Below are positions 1 to 7,183 of a DNA stretch of 8,706 nt, one piece after another. The stretch lies in the NCBI GenBank assembly GCA_947175455.1, contig CAMWMW010000045.1, forward strand, positions 1 through 8,706, in the 5' to 3' direction. A program made the translations under genes and the position numbers. The number at the start of each line of letters is the position of its first letter. Positions within the stretch are counted from its first letter, which is position 1. Source of the DNA: an uncultured Porphyromonadaceae bacterium. GTDB taxonomy: Bacteria; Bacteroidota; Bacteroidia; Bacteroidales; Muribaculaceae. The notes under the pieces are model-generated. The model had not been told where the DNA came from, did not search any database, and saw only the letters and a list, made by a program, of their open reading frames with translations.

Positions 1-99
1 CTTCTGCAACGACCACTCAGGTTCGACATCATCTTTGATACAGCCTGTTGCCGTCACTGTACTCAGCAATATTGACAGTATTTCAATTATTCGTTTCAT
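1..99 (-). CDS. Lipoprotein, N-terminal fragment (runs off left edge)
   Basis: The reverse strand reads from an ATG at 99 through 33 open codons to the window edge, beginning MKRIIEILSILLSTVTATGC. The features are a short basic N-terminus, a hydrophobic stretch and a Cys at residue 20, so this is a type II (lipoprotein) signal peptide with a loose lipobox (A-T-G-C). The residues after the Cys are IKDDVEPEW. Lys followed by two acidic residues just after the lipidated Cys matches the Bacteroidota lipoprotein export signal that sends lipoproteins to the cell surface. The Glu-Pro-Glu-Trp-Ser-Leu-Gln start of the mature part resembles redoxin/TlpA-like lipoproteins of Bacteroidales, but too little is visible to assign a domain. 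A nearby ATG at 107 is in another frame and stops after three codons. No clear promoter box or Shine-Dalgarno is seen upstream. The terminator at 187-218 separates it from the MFS gene on the same strand. Confidence 0.7.
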   Translation of the reverse strand, partial: MKRIIEILSILLSTVTATGCIKDDVEPEWSLQK

Positions 100-186
100 A
101 TATTCATAACGTGATTTATCTCTTTATAGTGAATAACCCGATGAATAATTGATTACCGGGAATAAGCAACGTCTTAGAAACTGTTT

Positions 187-218
187 AAAAATACCCACGG
201 GATCACCCCGTGGGTATT
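187..218 (-). terminator. Rho-independent terminator of the MFS gene
   Basis: Positions 190-201 and 207-218 form a perfect 12-bp inverted repeat (AATACCCACGGG and its complement) around a 5-nt loop. Read on the minus strand, the stem runs into a five-T run and then AAACAG. On the plus strand no T run follows, so it acts mainly on minus-strand transcripts. It begins about 55 nt after the stop codon of the MFS gene and lies about 90 nt before the lipoprotein start at 99, making those two genes separate transcripts. Confidence 0.85.
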
Positions 219-272
219 CATTCTCGACAACTGCCTATAGGTCATTACTCTTATAACCTCTATCTGACACAA

Positions 273-1634
273 TCAATTGGTGGCAGCGTCGAGTCCGCAT
301 ACATCGTTGTCATTGTTTTTATCTGAATCTATTGAATATGTCTCGCATTTTTCCTGCGGCGGCACAGCCGGCTTTACAAGCCGAAGAAGCACTATCGTGG
401 CAATCGGATGGAGAACACCCATACAGTAGAAAAGATATTCTCCCATTGTCGCCATCAGTGAACCGACCACAAGATTGAAACCTGCAGCTCCTACCGCTCC
501 CGCACCGCAGGCGATACCGGCAACCGTGGCGACATTCTTCACCGGGAATGTCTCGGCGATAACCACCCCGATGTTATAAAGCCATACCAGACACATGAAC
601 GCCACTATGGCAAACACCGCTGTTATAAGTCCTAAACGCAAGGTGAAAGATACCGAATGCCAGTGGCTGAGAAGCGGGACAAGCGCGATTACCGGAGCCA
701 CACATGCAGAGAGACTCATCACGACCTTGCGCGATTTCAATGCGTTCCACCCCTTTGCCACAAGCTTGTCGGAATATGCCGAGGCAAGAACTCCGCAGGT
801 CGCGCCTACAAGGAAAGGTATACCTCCGATATATTGTATCATATCAAGTGTCTCCTGAACCCCAAGACCCTGCTCCACGCCTAAGTCTCGGAGGAAACCG
901 GGCAACCAGAAATTGATGAAATACCATACCGGGTCACTGACAAGTCTTATGAGAAGCACTCCCCACAAAGCGCTTGTGCCGAAAAGAGCCCCCACTGAGA
1001 ATGAACGGGTATCCCTGAGTGTCGTCCCCTTTGGCTCACCAAGCGTGATCGCAAGAAACTCCTGACGCGGACGGCGATACACGATCCACCAGATACCGGC
1101 GATTATCAGACCGGCGACACCGGCTATGATAAATACATCCTGCCATGGAAAATACCTTACCATCCAGGCAACGGCAAGCGGGGCGCACATCGTGCCGATT
1201 GATCCTCCCGCCTGACATATGGAGTTGGCTGTGGCGCGTGTCTTCTTCTCGAACCAGAGTGTCACGGCAACAAGCTGACCGGTGAAAATGGTAGGCTCGG
1301 CGAGCCCCAGGATACCTCTGCATATCGCAAACTGATATACATCCTGCGAGATACCCCCTCCGATACAGGCGAGTGACCACGCTGCGATACCACCGAACAT
1401 CACGGGCTTGGGACCGAACTTGTCGACAAGGATACCCGACACCGGATACATCACCGCATAACAGATAAGGAATACATTGAGAATCCACGCGAATTCAATA
1501 TCTCCAATGTTGAAATGTCCGAGGATTTCCGGTTTCAGTATAGATAGAAGCTGGCGGTCAAGATAATTGCAGACGATGGCAATCACCATTGTTCCGACAA
1601 TCACCCACCTGTGGATGTAAGGATTTTTATACAT
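273..1634 (-). CDS. MFS transporter, ACS (hexuronate transporter-like) branch
   Basis: A predicted inner-membrane symporter of 453 aa, a normal length for a 12-TM MFS protein, with hydrophobic segments throughout. With MYKNPYI as the start, TM1 carries NYLDRQ (residues 23-28), the loop between TM2 and TM3 carries GILVDKFGPK (67-76, the MFS motif G-x-L-x-D-x-x-G-x-K), and TM4 carries RGILGLAEP (about 106-114), typical of the anion:cation symporter family. The stretch around WQDVFIIAG resembles E. coli ExuT. The family moves hexuronates, aldonates, glucarate and other organic anions with a cation, so a sugar acid is a fair guess but not shown. The C-terminal tail is polar and Asp/Asn-rich. The frame also allows a TTG start at 1643 (three residues longer); I prefer the ATG at 1634 because TTG starts are uncommon in this group. 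There is no obvious Shine-Dalgarno. The gene is monocistronic, with its own promoter and terminator. Confidence 0.9.
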   Translation of the reverse strand: MYKNPYIHRWVIVGTMVIAIVCNYLDRQLLSILKPEILGHFNIGDIEFAWILNVFLICYAVMYPVSGILVDKFGPKPVMFGGIAAWSLACIGGGISQDVYQFAICRGILGLAEPTIFTGQLVAVTLWFEKKTRATANSICQAGGSIGTMCAPLAVAWMVRYFPWQDVFIIAGVAGLIIAGIWWIVYRRPRQEFLAITLGEPKGTTLRDTRSFSVGALFGTSALWGVLLIRLVSDPVWYFINFWLPGFLRDLGVEQGLGVQETLDMIQYIGGIPFLVGATCGVLASAYSDKLVAKGWNALKSRKVVMSLSACVAPVIALVPLLSHWHSVSFTLRLGLITAVFAIVAFMCLVWLYNIGVVIAETFPVKNVATVAGIACGAGAVGAAGFNLVVGSLMATMGEYLFYCMGVLHPIATIVLLRLVKPAVPPQEKCETYSIDSDKNNDNDVCGLDAATN

Positions 1635-1706
1635 ATTGTTCAAGTATTATGTTTCAGGTCAACGTTTTACATCAGCGCATCACAAAAGATGCCTTCTGTT
1701 ACGCCA

Positions 1707-1737
1707 CAAATTTACCCAAAACGGACCACTCTCCAAA
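1707..1737 (-). promoter_or_regulatory. Bacteroidota-type promoter for the MFS gene
   Basis: On the minus strand, TTTG at 1737-1734 (-33 box) is followed after 19 nt by TAAATTTG at 1714-1707, a perfect TAnnTTTG -7 box. Box sequences and spacing both match the housekeeping sigma promoter known from Bacteroides. Transcription would start near 1700-1704, giving a leader of about 65-70 nt before the ATG at 1634. This is the best promoter in the window. Confidence 0.75.
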
Positions 1738-2071
1738 CCAATATATTTCAATCCACGATAATTCCAACACTACAACAATATCCGCATTATCTTACAACTC
1801 AAACAATTGACTATCGTTATCAACATAACACAGTGCCTGAGAAACTTTTGTTCCTTACAGCTGTTTCACACGCGCTCCAACAAATTCTTCTTCTGCGTTC
1901 TTCTTCACCGTTTTAACCACACAGCACACTGTCTGGTTATCACACATATGGCATATAAAATATTTATTACCAGCACATCCGGCTTAAATTACTCCAATCA
2001 CATTATTAATTTGTTTAATCTTTTGCACATTACAAAACACTCACATCAGTCCTTTCGATACTGATTTTTGC
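1738..2071. other. Divergent intergenic spacer, mostly unassigned
   Basis: This 334-bp spacer separates the divergent MFS and phosphoesterase units. It is AT-rich, with a pyrimidine-rich plus strand around 1876-1915 (repeats of TTCTTC). The plus-strand open frames across it have unlikely composition (rich in His, Asn, Phe and Ile) and look like chance. The one protein-like stretch is the minus-strand frame listed at 1855-1947. No tRNA, terminator-type hairpin or strong repeat is seen. A regulator site could lie here but no clear palindrome marks one. Confidence 0.6.
1855..1947 (-). CDS. Candidate 30-aa small protein, unrecognised
   Basis: On the minus strand an ATG at 1947 opens 30 codons ending in TAA at 1855. 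It starts MCDNQTVCCVVK and ends EEEFVGARVKQL. For an intergenic frame the composition is protein-like: a Cys-containing start (one Cys then a Cys pair), a Val-rich core, then a charged Lys/Glu tail. The frame stays open upstream to a TAA at about 1990 and includes another C-x-x-C (CHMC) spanning the proposed start, so a non-ATG start would give a four- or five-Cys peptide. There is no clear promoter box or Shine-Dalgarno. It lies upstream of the MFS promoter on the same strand, about 120 bp from the -33 box. It may be a real small gene, the end of a decayed gene, or chance; I do not recognise it. Confidence 0.25.
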   Translation of the reverse strand: MCDNQTVCCVVKTVKKNAEEEFVGARVKQL

Positions 2072-2079
2072 TAATTTTG
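2072..2079 (+). promoter_or_regulatory. -7 promoter box of the phosphoesterase gene
   Basis: TAATTTTG fits the Bacteroidota -7 consensus TAnnTTTG exactly. It ends only 4 nt before the ATG at 2084, so transcription would start at or within a few bases of the start codon. No TTTG is seen 19-21 nt upstream; the nearest T-rich match (TTTCG at 2053-2057) is too close. A weaker -7-like TAATTTG at 2007-2013 could give a conventional leader instead. Confidence 0.5.
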
Positions 2080-2083
2080 CCTT

Positions 2084-3748
2084 ATGAAAAATATAATTGC
2101 ATTACTGGCGATACTCTTGTGCGCTACACATTATATAAGCGCACAAAGCAGATATGAATCCCGGCTGCCGTTCAAGCAAAAGAATGGATACACTGTCGGC
2201 GGTATAGTGGAATGCGATGGCAAACCGCTGAAAAATGTATCTGTATCTGACGGTTATGAGATTACAGTCACTGACTCCAAAGGAGCATACCATCTTAAAT
2301 CCGCCAAACAGAACAGACAGATATTCATTATCACGCCCTCAGGTTATGAACCTGTCCGCTCTGATGCAGTCCCTGACTTCTGGGCAGACCTCACGGAACC
2401 GGCAGACAGATTCGAACGTCACGACTTCCGACTTGTCAAAACCGGGAACAAAGACTTCGGACTAATCGTAACGACAGACATGCACTTCCACGGCAAACGC
2501 AATGATGAGAAGACTTTCAAGGGTTACATGCAGGTAATCAACCGCGAATTCGAATCACTGCGACGCGACAGCATGCCGGTCTACTCAATCGGACTCGGAG
2601 ACATCAGCTACGACCAGCACTGGTATGAGACAGGTGTTGACATAGAACGCACCCGACAGATTCTTAATGAAAACGGATGGAAGGCACCTTTTTATAATAT
2701 AATGGGCAACCACGACAGCGATGGATCCGTCTGCGCCGGAGATTCTACAGACTTCTTATCGGCAGTAAGATATATGAAGACATACGGTCCGAGATATTAT
2801 TCCATGAACATAGGAAACGTTCATTTCGTGATGCTCGACAATATCGCCTACCATAACACCCCGTCATCCTCTTCGGGCTACGAAGGAATCAAAGGCAAAC
2901 GCGACTATAAGGCAATTTTCACCCCCGAACAGCTTGACTGGCTTGAGAAAGATTTGAAGACAGTCAATAAAAAGTCTCCACTTGTAATATGCATGCATAG
3001 CCCCATACATTCTTATAAGAATGCCTCTCTTGAAATAACCTACAGCACAGACCGCGAAACATCGCAAAGACTCGAAAAAATCGTAGCGCCTTTCGAAAAG
3101 GTACATGTTCTTTCCGGTCATACCCACAAAAACGGGCTTACCCGCTTTAAAAATGGCAGCCACGAAATTATATGTCACAATCTCATAAGCACATGCGGAA
3201 GCATATGGTGGAACAGTTCTTTCGGGCAGCCCAACCTCGGACATGACGGCAACCCTGTCGGATTTGATGTATACCGCATTTACGGTGACAGCGTAAGCTG
3301 GAGATTTGTCACTTATGAGAACAACCCCGGCGAACAATTCAAAGTCTGGGACAGCAATAGTCTGAAAAGACATTTTTCCACCGATTCGGAAGCCTTGACA
3401 TTGCAGCGGCATTTCCCCAGATGGGGAAACTACAGCCATCTGCCTGAAAACTCCCTGCTGGTCCAGGTCTGGGCATGGGATCCTGAAGGGCAACTTACCG
3501 CAATGCAAAATGGCGCGGAACTACCTGTAAAATGTGTGTATCAGATACACCCGGACTATTACAGTCAGACAGCTATAACAAAGGCGGTCTGGAACGGGGA
3601 CTACAAAAAGGCGTTGTCAAAACCAAAGCGTGTCCGCATGTTCCTTGTAACAGCTGCCGACTCCACGACTCCTGTCGAAATTTCCTGGAAAGATCCTTTC
3701 GGCAACCTCGACAAACGCAACTTCTTCCGCAACAGCTCCAATCCATGA
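2084..3748 (+). CDS. Secreted calcineurin-like metallophosphoesterase
   Basis: A 554-aa exported hydrolase predicted to cleave phosphate mono- or diesters with two bound metal ions. Residues 1-20 form a Sec signal peptide ending I-S-A before Gln21, with no lipobox, so it is probably periplasmic or released. Residues about 36-118 look like the beta-rich N-terminal domain of Bacteroidota phosphoesterases (MetallophosN type: GGIVECDGKPLKNVSVSD, then a D-S-K-G-A-Y turn). The catalytic domain is complete: D-M-H (Asp132, His134), G-D (Asp173), G-N-H-D (Asn209, His210), M-H-S (His305) and G-H-T-H (His346, His348). Residues about 385-545 match the position of the C-terminal MetallophosC domain. All metal ligands are present, so it should be active. 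The substrate is unknown; relatives act on very different phosphoesters. It is transcribed away from the MFS gene and ends before a terminator, so it is not obviously cotranscribed with susCD. Confidence 0.92.
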   Translation: MKNIIALLAILLCATHYISAQSRYESRLPFKQKNGYTVGGIVECDGKPLKNVSVSDGYEITVTDSKGAYHLKSAKQNRQIFIITPSGYEPVRSDAVPDFWADLTEPADRFERHDFRLVKTGNKDFGLIVTTDMHFHGKRNDEKTFKGYMQVINREFESLRRDSMPVYSIGLGDISYDQHWYETGVDIERTRQILNENGWKAPFYNIMGNHDSDGSVCAGDSTDFLSAVRYMKTYGPRYYSMNIGNVHFVMLDNIAYHNTPSSSSGYEGIKGKRDYKAIFTPEQLDWLEKDLKTVNKKSPLVICMHSPIHSYKNASLEITYSTDRETSQRLEKIVAPFEKVHVLSGHTHKNGLTRFKNGSHEIICHNLISTCGSIWWNSSFGQPNLGHDGNPVGFDVYRIYGDSVSWRFVTYENNPGEQFKVWDSNSLKRHFSTDSEALTLQRHFPRWGNYSHLPENSLLVQVWAWDPEGQLTAMQNGAELPVKCVYQIHPDYYSQTAITKAVWNGDYKKALSKPKRVRMFLVTAADSTTPVEISWKDPFGNLDKRNFFRNSSNP

Positions 3749-3786
3749 TTAAGGAACTAAAGAACCGTCACCATACACTATTCCTG

Positions 3787-3823
3787 CTGCGAACCGGTTG
3801 TGACCGGCTCGCAGTTCATTTTT
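3787..3823 (+). terminator. Rho-independent terminator after the phosphoesterase
   Basis: CTGCGA at 3787-3792 pairs with TCGCAG at 3809-3814, and CCGG at 3794-3797 pairs with CCGG at 3804-3807, with one A-C mismatch between the stems and a 6-nt loop. TTCATTTTT follows. It starts 39 nt after the stop codon at 3748 and should isolate the phosphoesterase transcript from the downstream susC-like unit. Confidence 0.8.
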
Positions 3824-3993
3824 CGAATAAAAAAGAATTATTTTTTCTTAAAAAAGTTGAGCAGAATCCAAATGTCCGATTATCATATTTATTACAAATA
3901 TAACACTGACATTTAATTATTTATCATACTTGTTAGCCTTACATTCTTATTATAAAGTGGCAGAATTACGCAATTTAGTGAGGAATACTGCCC
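3824..3993. other. AT-rich spacer upstream of the susC-like promoter
   Basis: This 170-bp stretch between the terminator and the susC-like promoter has long A and T runs (3828-3856) and a small inverted repeat (ATATTT 3885-3890 with AAATAT 3896-3901). It contains no convincing coding frame. A regulator-binding site for the SusC/SusD operon would be expected here or just downstream, but no palindrome stands out enough to name one. Confidence 0.5.
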
Positions 3994-4001
3994 TATATTT
4001 G
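3994..4001 (+). promoter_or_regulatory. -7 promoter box of the susC-like operon
   Basis: TATATTTG is a perfect TAnnTTTG box, which would start transcription near 4005-4009 and give a leader of about 80 nt. A canonical TTTG -33 box at 19-21 nt upstream is missing; TTTAG at 3974-3978 is only about 15 nt away. A good -7 box with a poor -33 box fits an activator-dependent promoter, as is common for SusC/SusD operons, but no regulator gene is visible here. Confidence 0.6.
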
Positions 4002-4015
4002 CAATGGTTAACCTC

Positions 4016-4041
4016 GGGAGCGGGGGCAAACGCCCTATCCC
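4016..4041 (+). promoter_or_regulatory. Predicted hairpin in the susC-like mRNA leader
   Basis: GGGA (4016-4019) pairs with TCCC (4038-4041), and GGGGC (4023-4027) pairs with GCCCT (4032-4036, including one G-U pair). A small internal loop lies between the two stems and a 4-nt AAAC loop closes the hairpin. This GC-rich element sits in an otherwise AT-rich leader about 10 nt after the predicted transcription start. It is not followed by a T run, so it is not a standard terminator. It may stabilise the mRNA or be a regulatory structure; no known riboswitch family is recognised. Confidence 0.4.
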
Positions 4042-4048
4042 AAAACTA

Positions 4049-4090
4049 ATGAAACTAACACCAATAACAACTCAATTCAGGAGCTTATGA
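4049..4090 (+). CDS. Candidate 13-codon upstream ORF overlapping the susC-like start
   Basis: An ATG at 4049 opens MKLTPITTQFRSL and ends at TGA 4088-4090, which overlaps the receptor ATG at 4087 in the ATGA arrangement typical of translational coupling. No Shine-Dalgarno precedes this ATG, and the frame could easily be chance in a short leader. If translated, ribosomes ending here would be positioned to restart on the receptor gene. Confidence 0.2.
   Translation: MKLTPITTQFRSL
4079..4083 (+). promoter_or_regulatory. Shine-Dalgarno-like AGGAG before the susC-like ATG
   Basis: AGGAG lies 3 nt before the ATG at 4087. The spacing is shorter than the usual 5-9 nt, but this is the only clear purine-rich ribosome-binding match before any gene in the window, and it supports 4087 as the start. 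Confidence 0.5.
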
Positions 4091-7000
4091 ACAGAATCGC
4101 TCTATTTTTGATTTCCGTATTCCTGCTTGCGCTCCCCGCGGCCGCACAGCAGAAGAATATAAGCGGAATCGTAACCGAGCCATCGGGAGAGCCGCTCATC
4201 GGCGCAACAATTATGGTCAAAGGAACAAACACCGCCGCTGTCACTGACATTGACGGAAAGTTCTCAATCAAAGCTAAACCCGGCGATACCCTTCAGGTAA
4301 CATATGTCGGTTTCCAGAAACAGATGATCAAGGTAGGCGCATCCGACAACCTCACAATCGTGATGCAGGAAGAGGCGAACACTCTTGACGAGATGGTCGT
4401 GGTAGGCTACGGCACAATGAAGAAAGCCGACCTTACCGGAGCTGTCACAAATGTTTCCGGAAGCAAACTTGAAGACATGCGTGCCTCTTCGGTGTCGCAG
4501 TCTCTGCAAGGTTCGATGCCGGGTCTTTATGTGAGCCGTACAAGCGGCATGCCCGGCGCCGAGGCAACTATCCGTGTGCGAGGCATCACCTCTATCGGTG
4601 ATTCCGACCCGCTTGTGATTGTAGACGGCATACCGGACTCCATGGAATCGGTAAATTCCGCCGACATCGAAAGCATTTCAGTGCTTAAAGACGCGGCATC
4701 GGCTTCAATCTACGGAGCACGTGCGGCAGCCGGTGTCATCCTCATCACCACAAAGAAGGCAAAAGAGGGGAAAGCTAAAGTCGAATATCAGGGCACTGTC
4801 GGATTCGTGCAGTCTACCGAGACTCCCAAACCCGTCGGAGCAATCGACTACATGAACATGTACAACGAGCTCAAATGGAACGACGGCGGCAATCAGGAAG
4901 GACAAGAATACTCTGCATATCCCAAAGATTACATCGATTCATATCTCGCAAACAACGCCTTGAATCCTGATGAATATCCGATTACCGACTGGCGTAACCT
5001 GATGACCCGCAAAACCGCACCCACAACAAAGCATGACCTCAAGGTGTCTTACGGCAACAAGGTTGTACAGACAAAGGTTTCATTAGGATATGAATACACG
5101 GAAGCTCTCTACGAAGGACGTGATTACCAGAGACTCACCGCACGTGTAAACAATAATTTCAAAGTCACCAAATGGCTGCAGTTCGGACTTGACGCTTATT
5201 ATCGCCGTGGAATCACCCGTCAGCCTCAGACCAACCCGCTTGCCGCGACACTTTATATGACACCACTTGACCCGGCGGTAAATTCAAATGGCACATATGC
5301 GGCAGGCCACAACAGCAGCAACCCCTGGGCAACTATGAACGAAGGCGGACGCAACAATCAGTGGACAGACCGTCTGGGTGCAAAACTATCTGTTATCATC
5401 ACCCCTTTCGAAGGTCTTTCCATAAACGGTGTCTGGGCACCTGGAATGCTTTTCACACGAAAAAAATCTTATGTAAAAAAAGTCAGCTATTACACTGCCG
5501 ACAATCCAGATGAGCCTGCAGGTTACGCGAGTGGATTCTCTCTTAACAAACTCACTGAAAACAGAAATCTCAACACATGGGGTACAAAACAGCTCTTTAT
5601 CAATTACAACAAGACATTCGCTGAAGATCACCGCACCGATTTCATGATAGGTTATGAGGATTATGAGGCAAGCTCAAATCCATTGGAAGCAGCGTCAGAT
5701 GCAATGGAATTGTCCGATTATTTCTATCTTACTAACGCAAATACAAACAATCTCAGCGTTAATGGCACTGAAACTCAGAATGCCTACCGTTCAATCTTCG
5801 GGCGTATCAATTATTCCTATAAGGGACGCTACATGGCACAGTTCAACGCACGCTGGGACCGTTCCTCAAGATTCGCACGCAAATACCGCACCGGCTTCTT
5901 CCCCTCCGCATCCGTTGGCTGGGTGATGAGCGAAGAGAGTTTCTTACGCGATGTCGATCCGAGAATACTCACATTCCTTAAGCTTCGCGGCTCCTACGGA
6001 ACCCTCGGTAACGAAAGAATCGGTAATTATCCATATCAGGCGAGCATGACATTCTCACACCCGGTAATGGTAGACGGTTCAGGCAAACCTGTTTCTGTAC
6101 TGACTGCATCTCAGCGCGATTACAACATTCCCGACATAACATGGGAAACGACCCATAGCTGGGACGTGGGTCTTGACGCCACATTCCTCAATTCCAGACT
6201 TAACCTGACATTCGACTGGTACTGGAAGAAAACCAAAGACATGCTTCTTTCGATACAGCTCCCGATATTCATGGGTTATGACAATCCGAAACAGAACGCC
6301 GGTGACATGACTACCAAAGGATGGGATCTTCAGCTCGGCTGGCGCGACAACATAGGCGATTTTTCATATTCTGTAAACTTCAACCTTTCCGATTATCGTT
6401 CTGTAATGGGTAACATGTCCGGGAAACAGCAGGAAAGCGGTGGCACCATCACAATGGAAGGTGTAGAGTATATGTCATGGTATGGGTTTAAATCAAACGG
6501 TCTGTACCAGAATGCCGAAGACCTTGCAAACAGTCCCGTGCTTAACGCCAACACGACTGTAGGAGATATTAAATATCTTGATGTAAACGGTTCTGAGGGT
6601 TTGCCTGACGGTGCGATAAGCGCACAATATGACCGCGTAGTGCTCGGTTCTTCACAACCACGTCTTATCTATGGCGCACAGATCGCCTTGGGATGGAAAG
6701 GTTTTGAGGTATCAGCTGCATTCAATGGAATCGGGAAACAGAACAAGATGCTTTCACGCGCCATGCTTTATCAGAGACACGCTGCCGGATGGACGCAGTT
6801 TACAGGTGAAGTAATAGGAACTTCCTGGAGCTACTACAACACTCCTGAACAAAACCTCGCTGCCAAATATCCGAGATTATCAGATATGGCTATTGACGGC
6901 TCAAGTGGAAACAACTCACAGGTTTCTGACTTCTGGATGTTCAACGGCGGTTACTTCCGCTGCAAGAACATAACACTCGGCTACTCTTTCCAGTCGAACA

Positions 7001-7161
7001 TCACCAAGAAGCTGAGACTCAACTCTCTCCGTGTGTTCGCATCTGTTTCCGACCCGTTCTCAATCGACCGTTATCCGCAGGGATGGGACCCAGAGACAAC
7101 AGACACCGGTTCAAGCTATATCGCACGCACATGGAATTTCGGCGTGGCAGTATCGTTCTAA
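4087..7161 (+). CDS. SusC/RagA-family TonB-dependent outer-membrane receptor
   Basis: A complete 1024-aa outer-membrane importer of normal family length. Residues 1-20 are a Sec signal peptide (cleavage after P-A-A-A). Residues about 25-95 form a carboxypeptidase-regulatory-like beta-sandwich (ISGIVTEPSGEPLIGATI, VTDIDGKFSIKA, VTYVGF). The TonB-box region with the family signature DEMVVVGYGT starts at residue 101. The plug domain (about 112-225) shows QSLQGSMPGLYV, IRVRG near 160, and SVLKDAASASIYGARAAAGV from 198. The rest is the 22-strand barrel, ending NFGVAVSF with a terminal Phe. There is no N-terminal STN signalling domain, so it is not expected to signal through a FecR-type anti-sigma factor. 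With the SusD-like protein it should form a lidded importer driven by TonB-ExbBD. The substrate (often a glycan or oligopeptide in this family) cannot be read from the sequence. It is the first gene of an operon with the SusD-like gene. Confidence 0.95.
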   Translation: MNRIALFLISVFLLALPAAAQQKNISGIVTEPSGEPLIGATIMVKGTNTAAVTDIDGKFSIKAKPGDTLQVTYVGFQKQMIKVGASDNLTIVMQEEANTLDEMVVVGYGTMKKADLTGAVTNVSGSKLEDMRASSVSQSLQGSMPGLYVSRTSGMPGAEATIRVRGITSIGDSDPLVIVDGIPDSMESVNSADIESISVLKDAASASIYGARAAAGVILITTKKAKEGKAKVEYQGTVGFVQSTETPKPVGAIDYMNMYNELKWNDGGNQEGQEYSAYPKDYIDSYLANNALNPDEYPITDWRNLMTRKTAPTTKHDLKVSYGNKVVQTKVSLGYEYTEALYEGRDYQRLTARVNNNFKVTKWLQFGLDAYYRRGITRQPQTNPLAATLYMTPLDPAVNSNGTYAAGHNSSNPWATMNEGGRNNQWTDRLGAKLSVIITPFEGLSINGVWAPGMLFTRKKSYVKKVSYYTADNPDEPAGYASGFSLNKLTENRNLNTWGTKQLFINYNKTFAEDHRTDFMIGYEDYEASSNPLEAASDAMELSDYFYLTNANTNNLSVNGTETQNAYRSIFGRINYSYKGRYMAQFNARWDRSSRFARKYRTGFFPSASVGWVMSEESFLRDVDPRILTFLKLRGSYGTLGNERIGNYPYQASMTFSHPVMVDGSGKPVSVLTASQRDYNIPDITWETTHSWDVGLDATFLNSRLNLTFDWYWKKTKDMLLSIQLPIFMGYDNPKQNAGDMTTKGWDLQLGWRDNIGDFSYSVNFNLSDYRSVMGNMSGKQQESGGTITMEGVEYMSWYGFKSNGLYQNAEDLANSPVLNANTTVGDIKYLDVNGSEGLPDGAISAQYDRVVLGSSQPRLIYGAQIALGWKGFEVSAAFNGIGKQNKMLSRAMLYQRHAAGWTQFTGEVIGTSWSYYNTPEQNLAAKYPRLSDMAIDGSSGNNSQVSDFWMFNGGYFRCKNITLGYSFQSNITKKLRLNSLRVFASVSDPFSIDRYPQGWDPETTDTGSSYIARTWNFGVAVSF

Positions 7162-7183
7162 CCAAATCAAAATCTGAAACAAC

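Noticed and set aside
137..160. Imperfect 24-bp inverted repeat (CCCG ... CGGG) upstream of the lipoprotein gene
   Set aside because: Only the outer four bases pair cleanly and the interior has mismatches and wobbles, too weak to call an operator or terminator.
1635..1643. TTG start adding three residues (M-N-N) to the MFS transporter
   Set aside because: An in-frame ATG lies three codons on, TTG starts are uncommon in this group, and neither has a Shine-Dalgarno that would favour the longer form.
1807..2064. 85-codon plus-strand open frame in the divergent spacer
   Set aside because: The translation is dominated by His, Asn, Phe, Ile and Ser with no domain-like pattern, it overlaps the likely phosphoesterase promoter region, and no promoter or ribosome-binding site precedes it.
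2864..3508. 214-codon minus-strand frame inside the phosphoesterase gene
   Set aside because: It is antisense to a gene whose catalytic motifs are intact on the other strand, so it is a shadow of that gene's codon pattern.
3828..3856. A-run/T-run palindrome after the phosphoesterase terminator as a second terminator
   Set aside because: The stem would be almost entirely A-T pairs and unstable, and the GC-rich hairpin just before it already explains termination.
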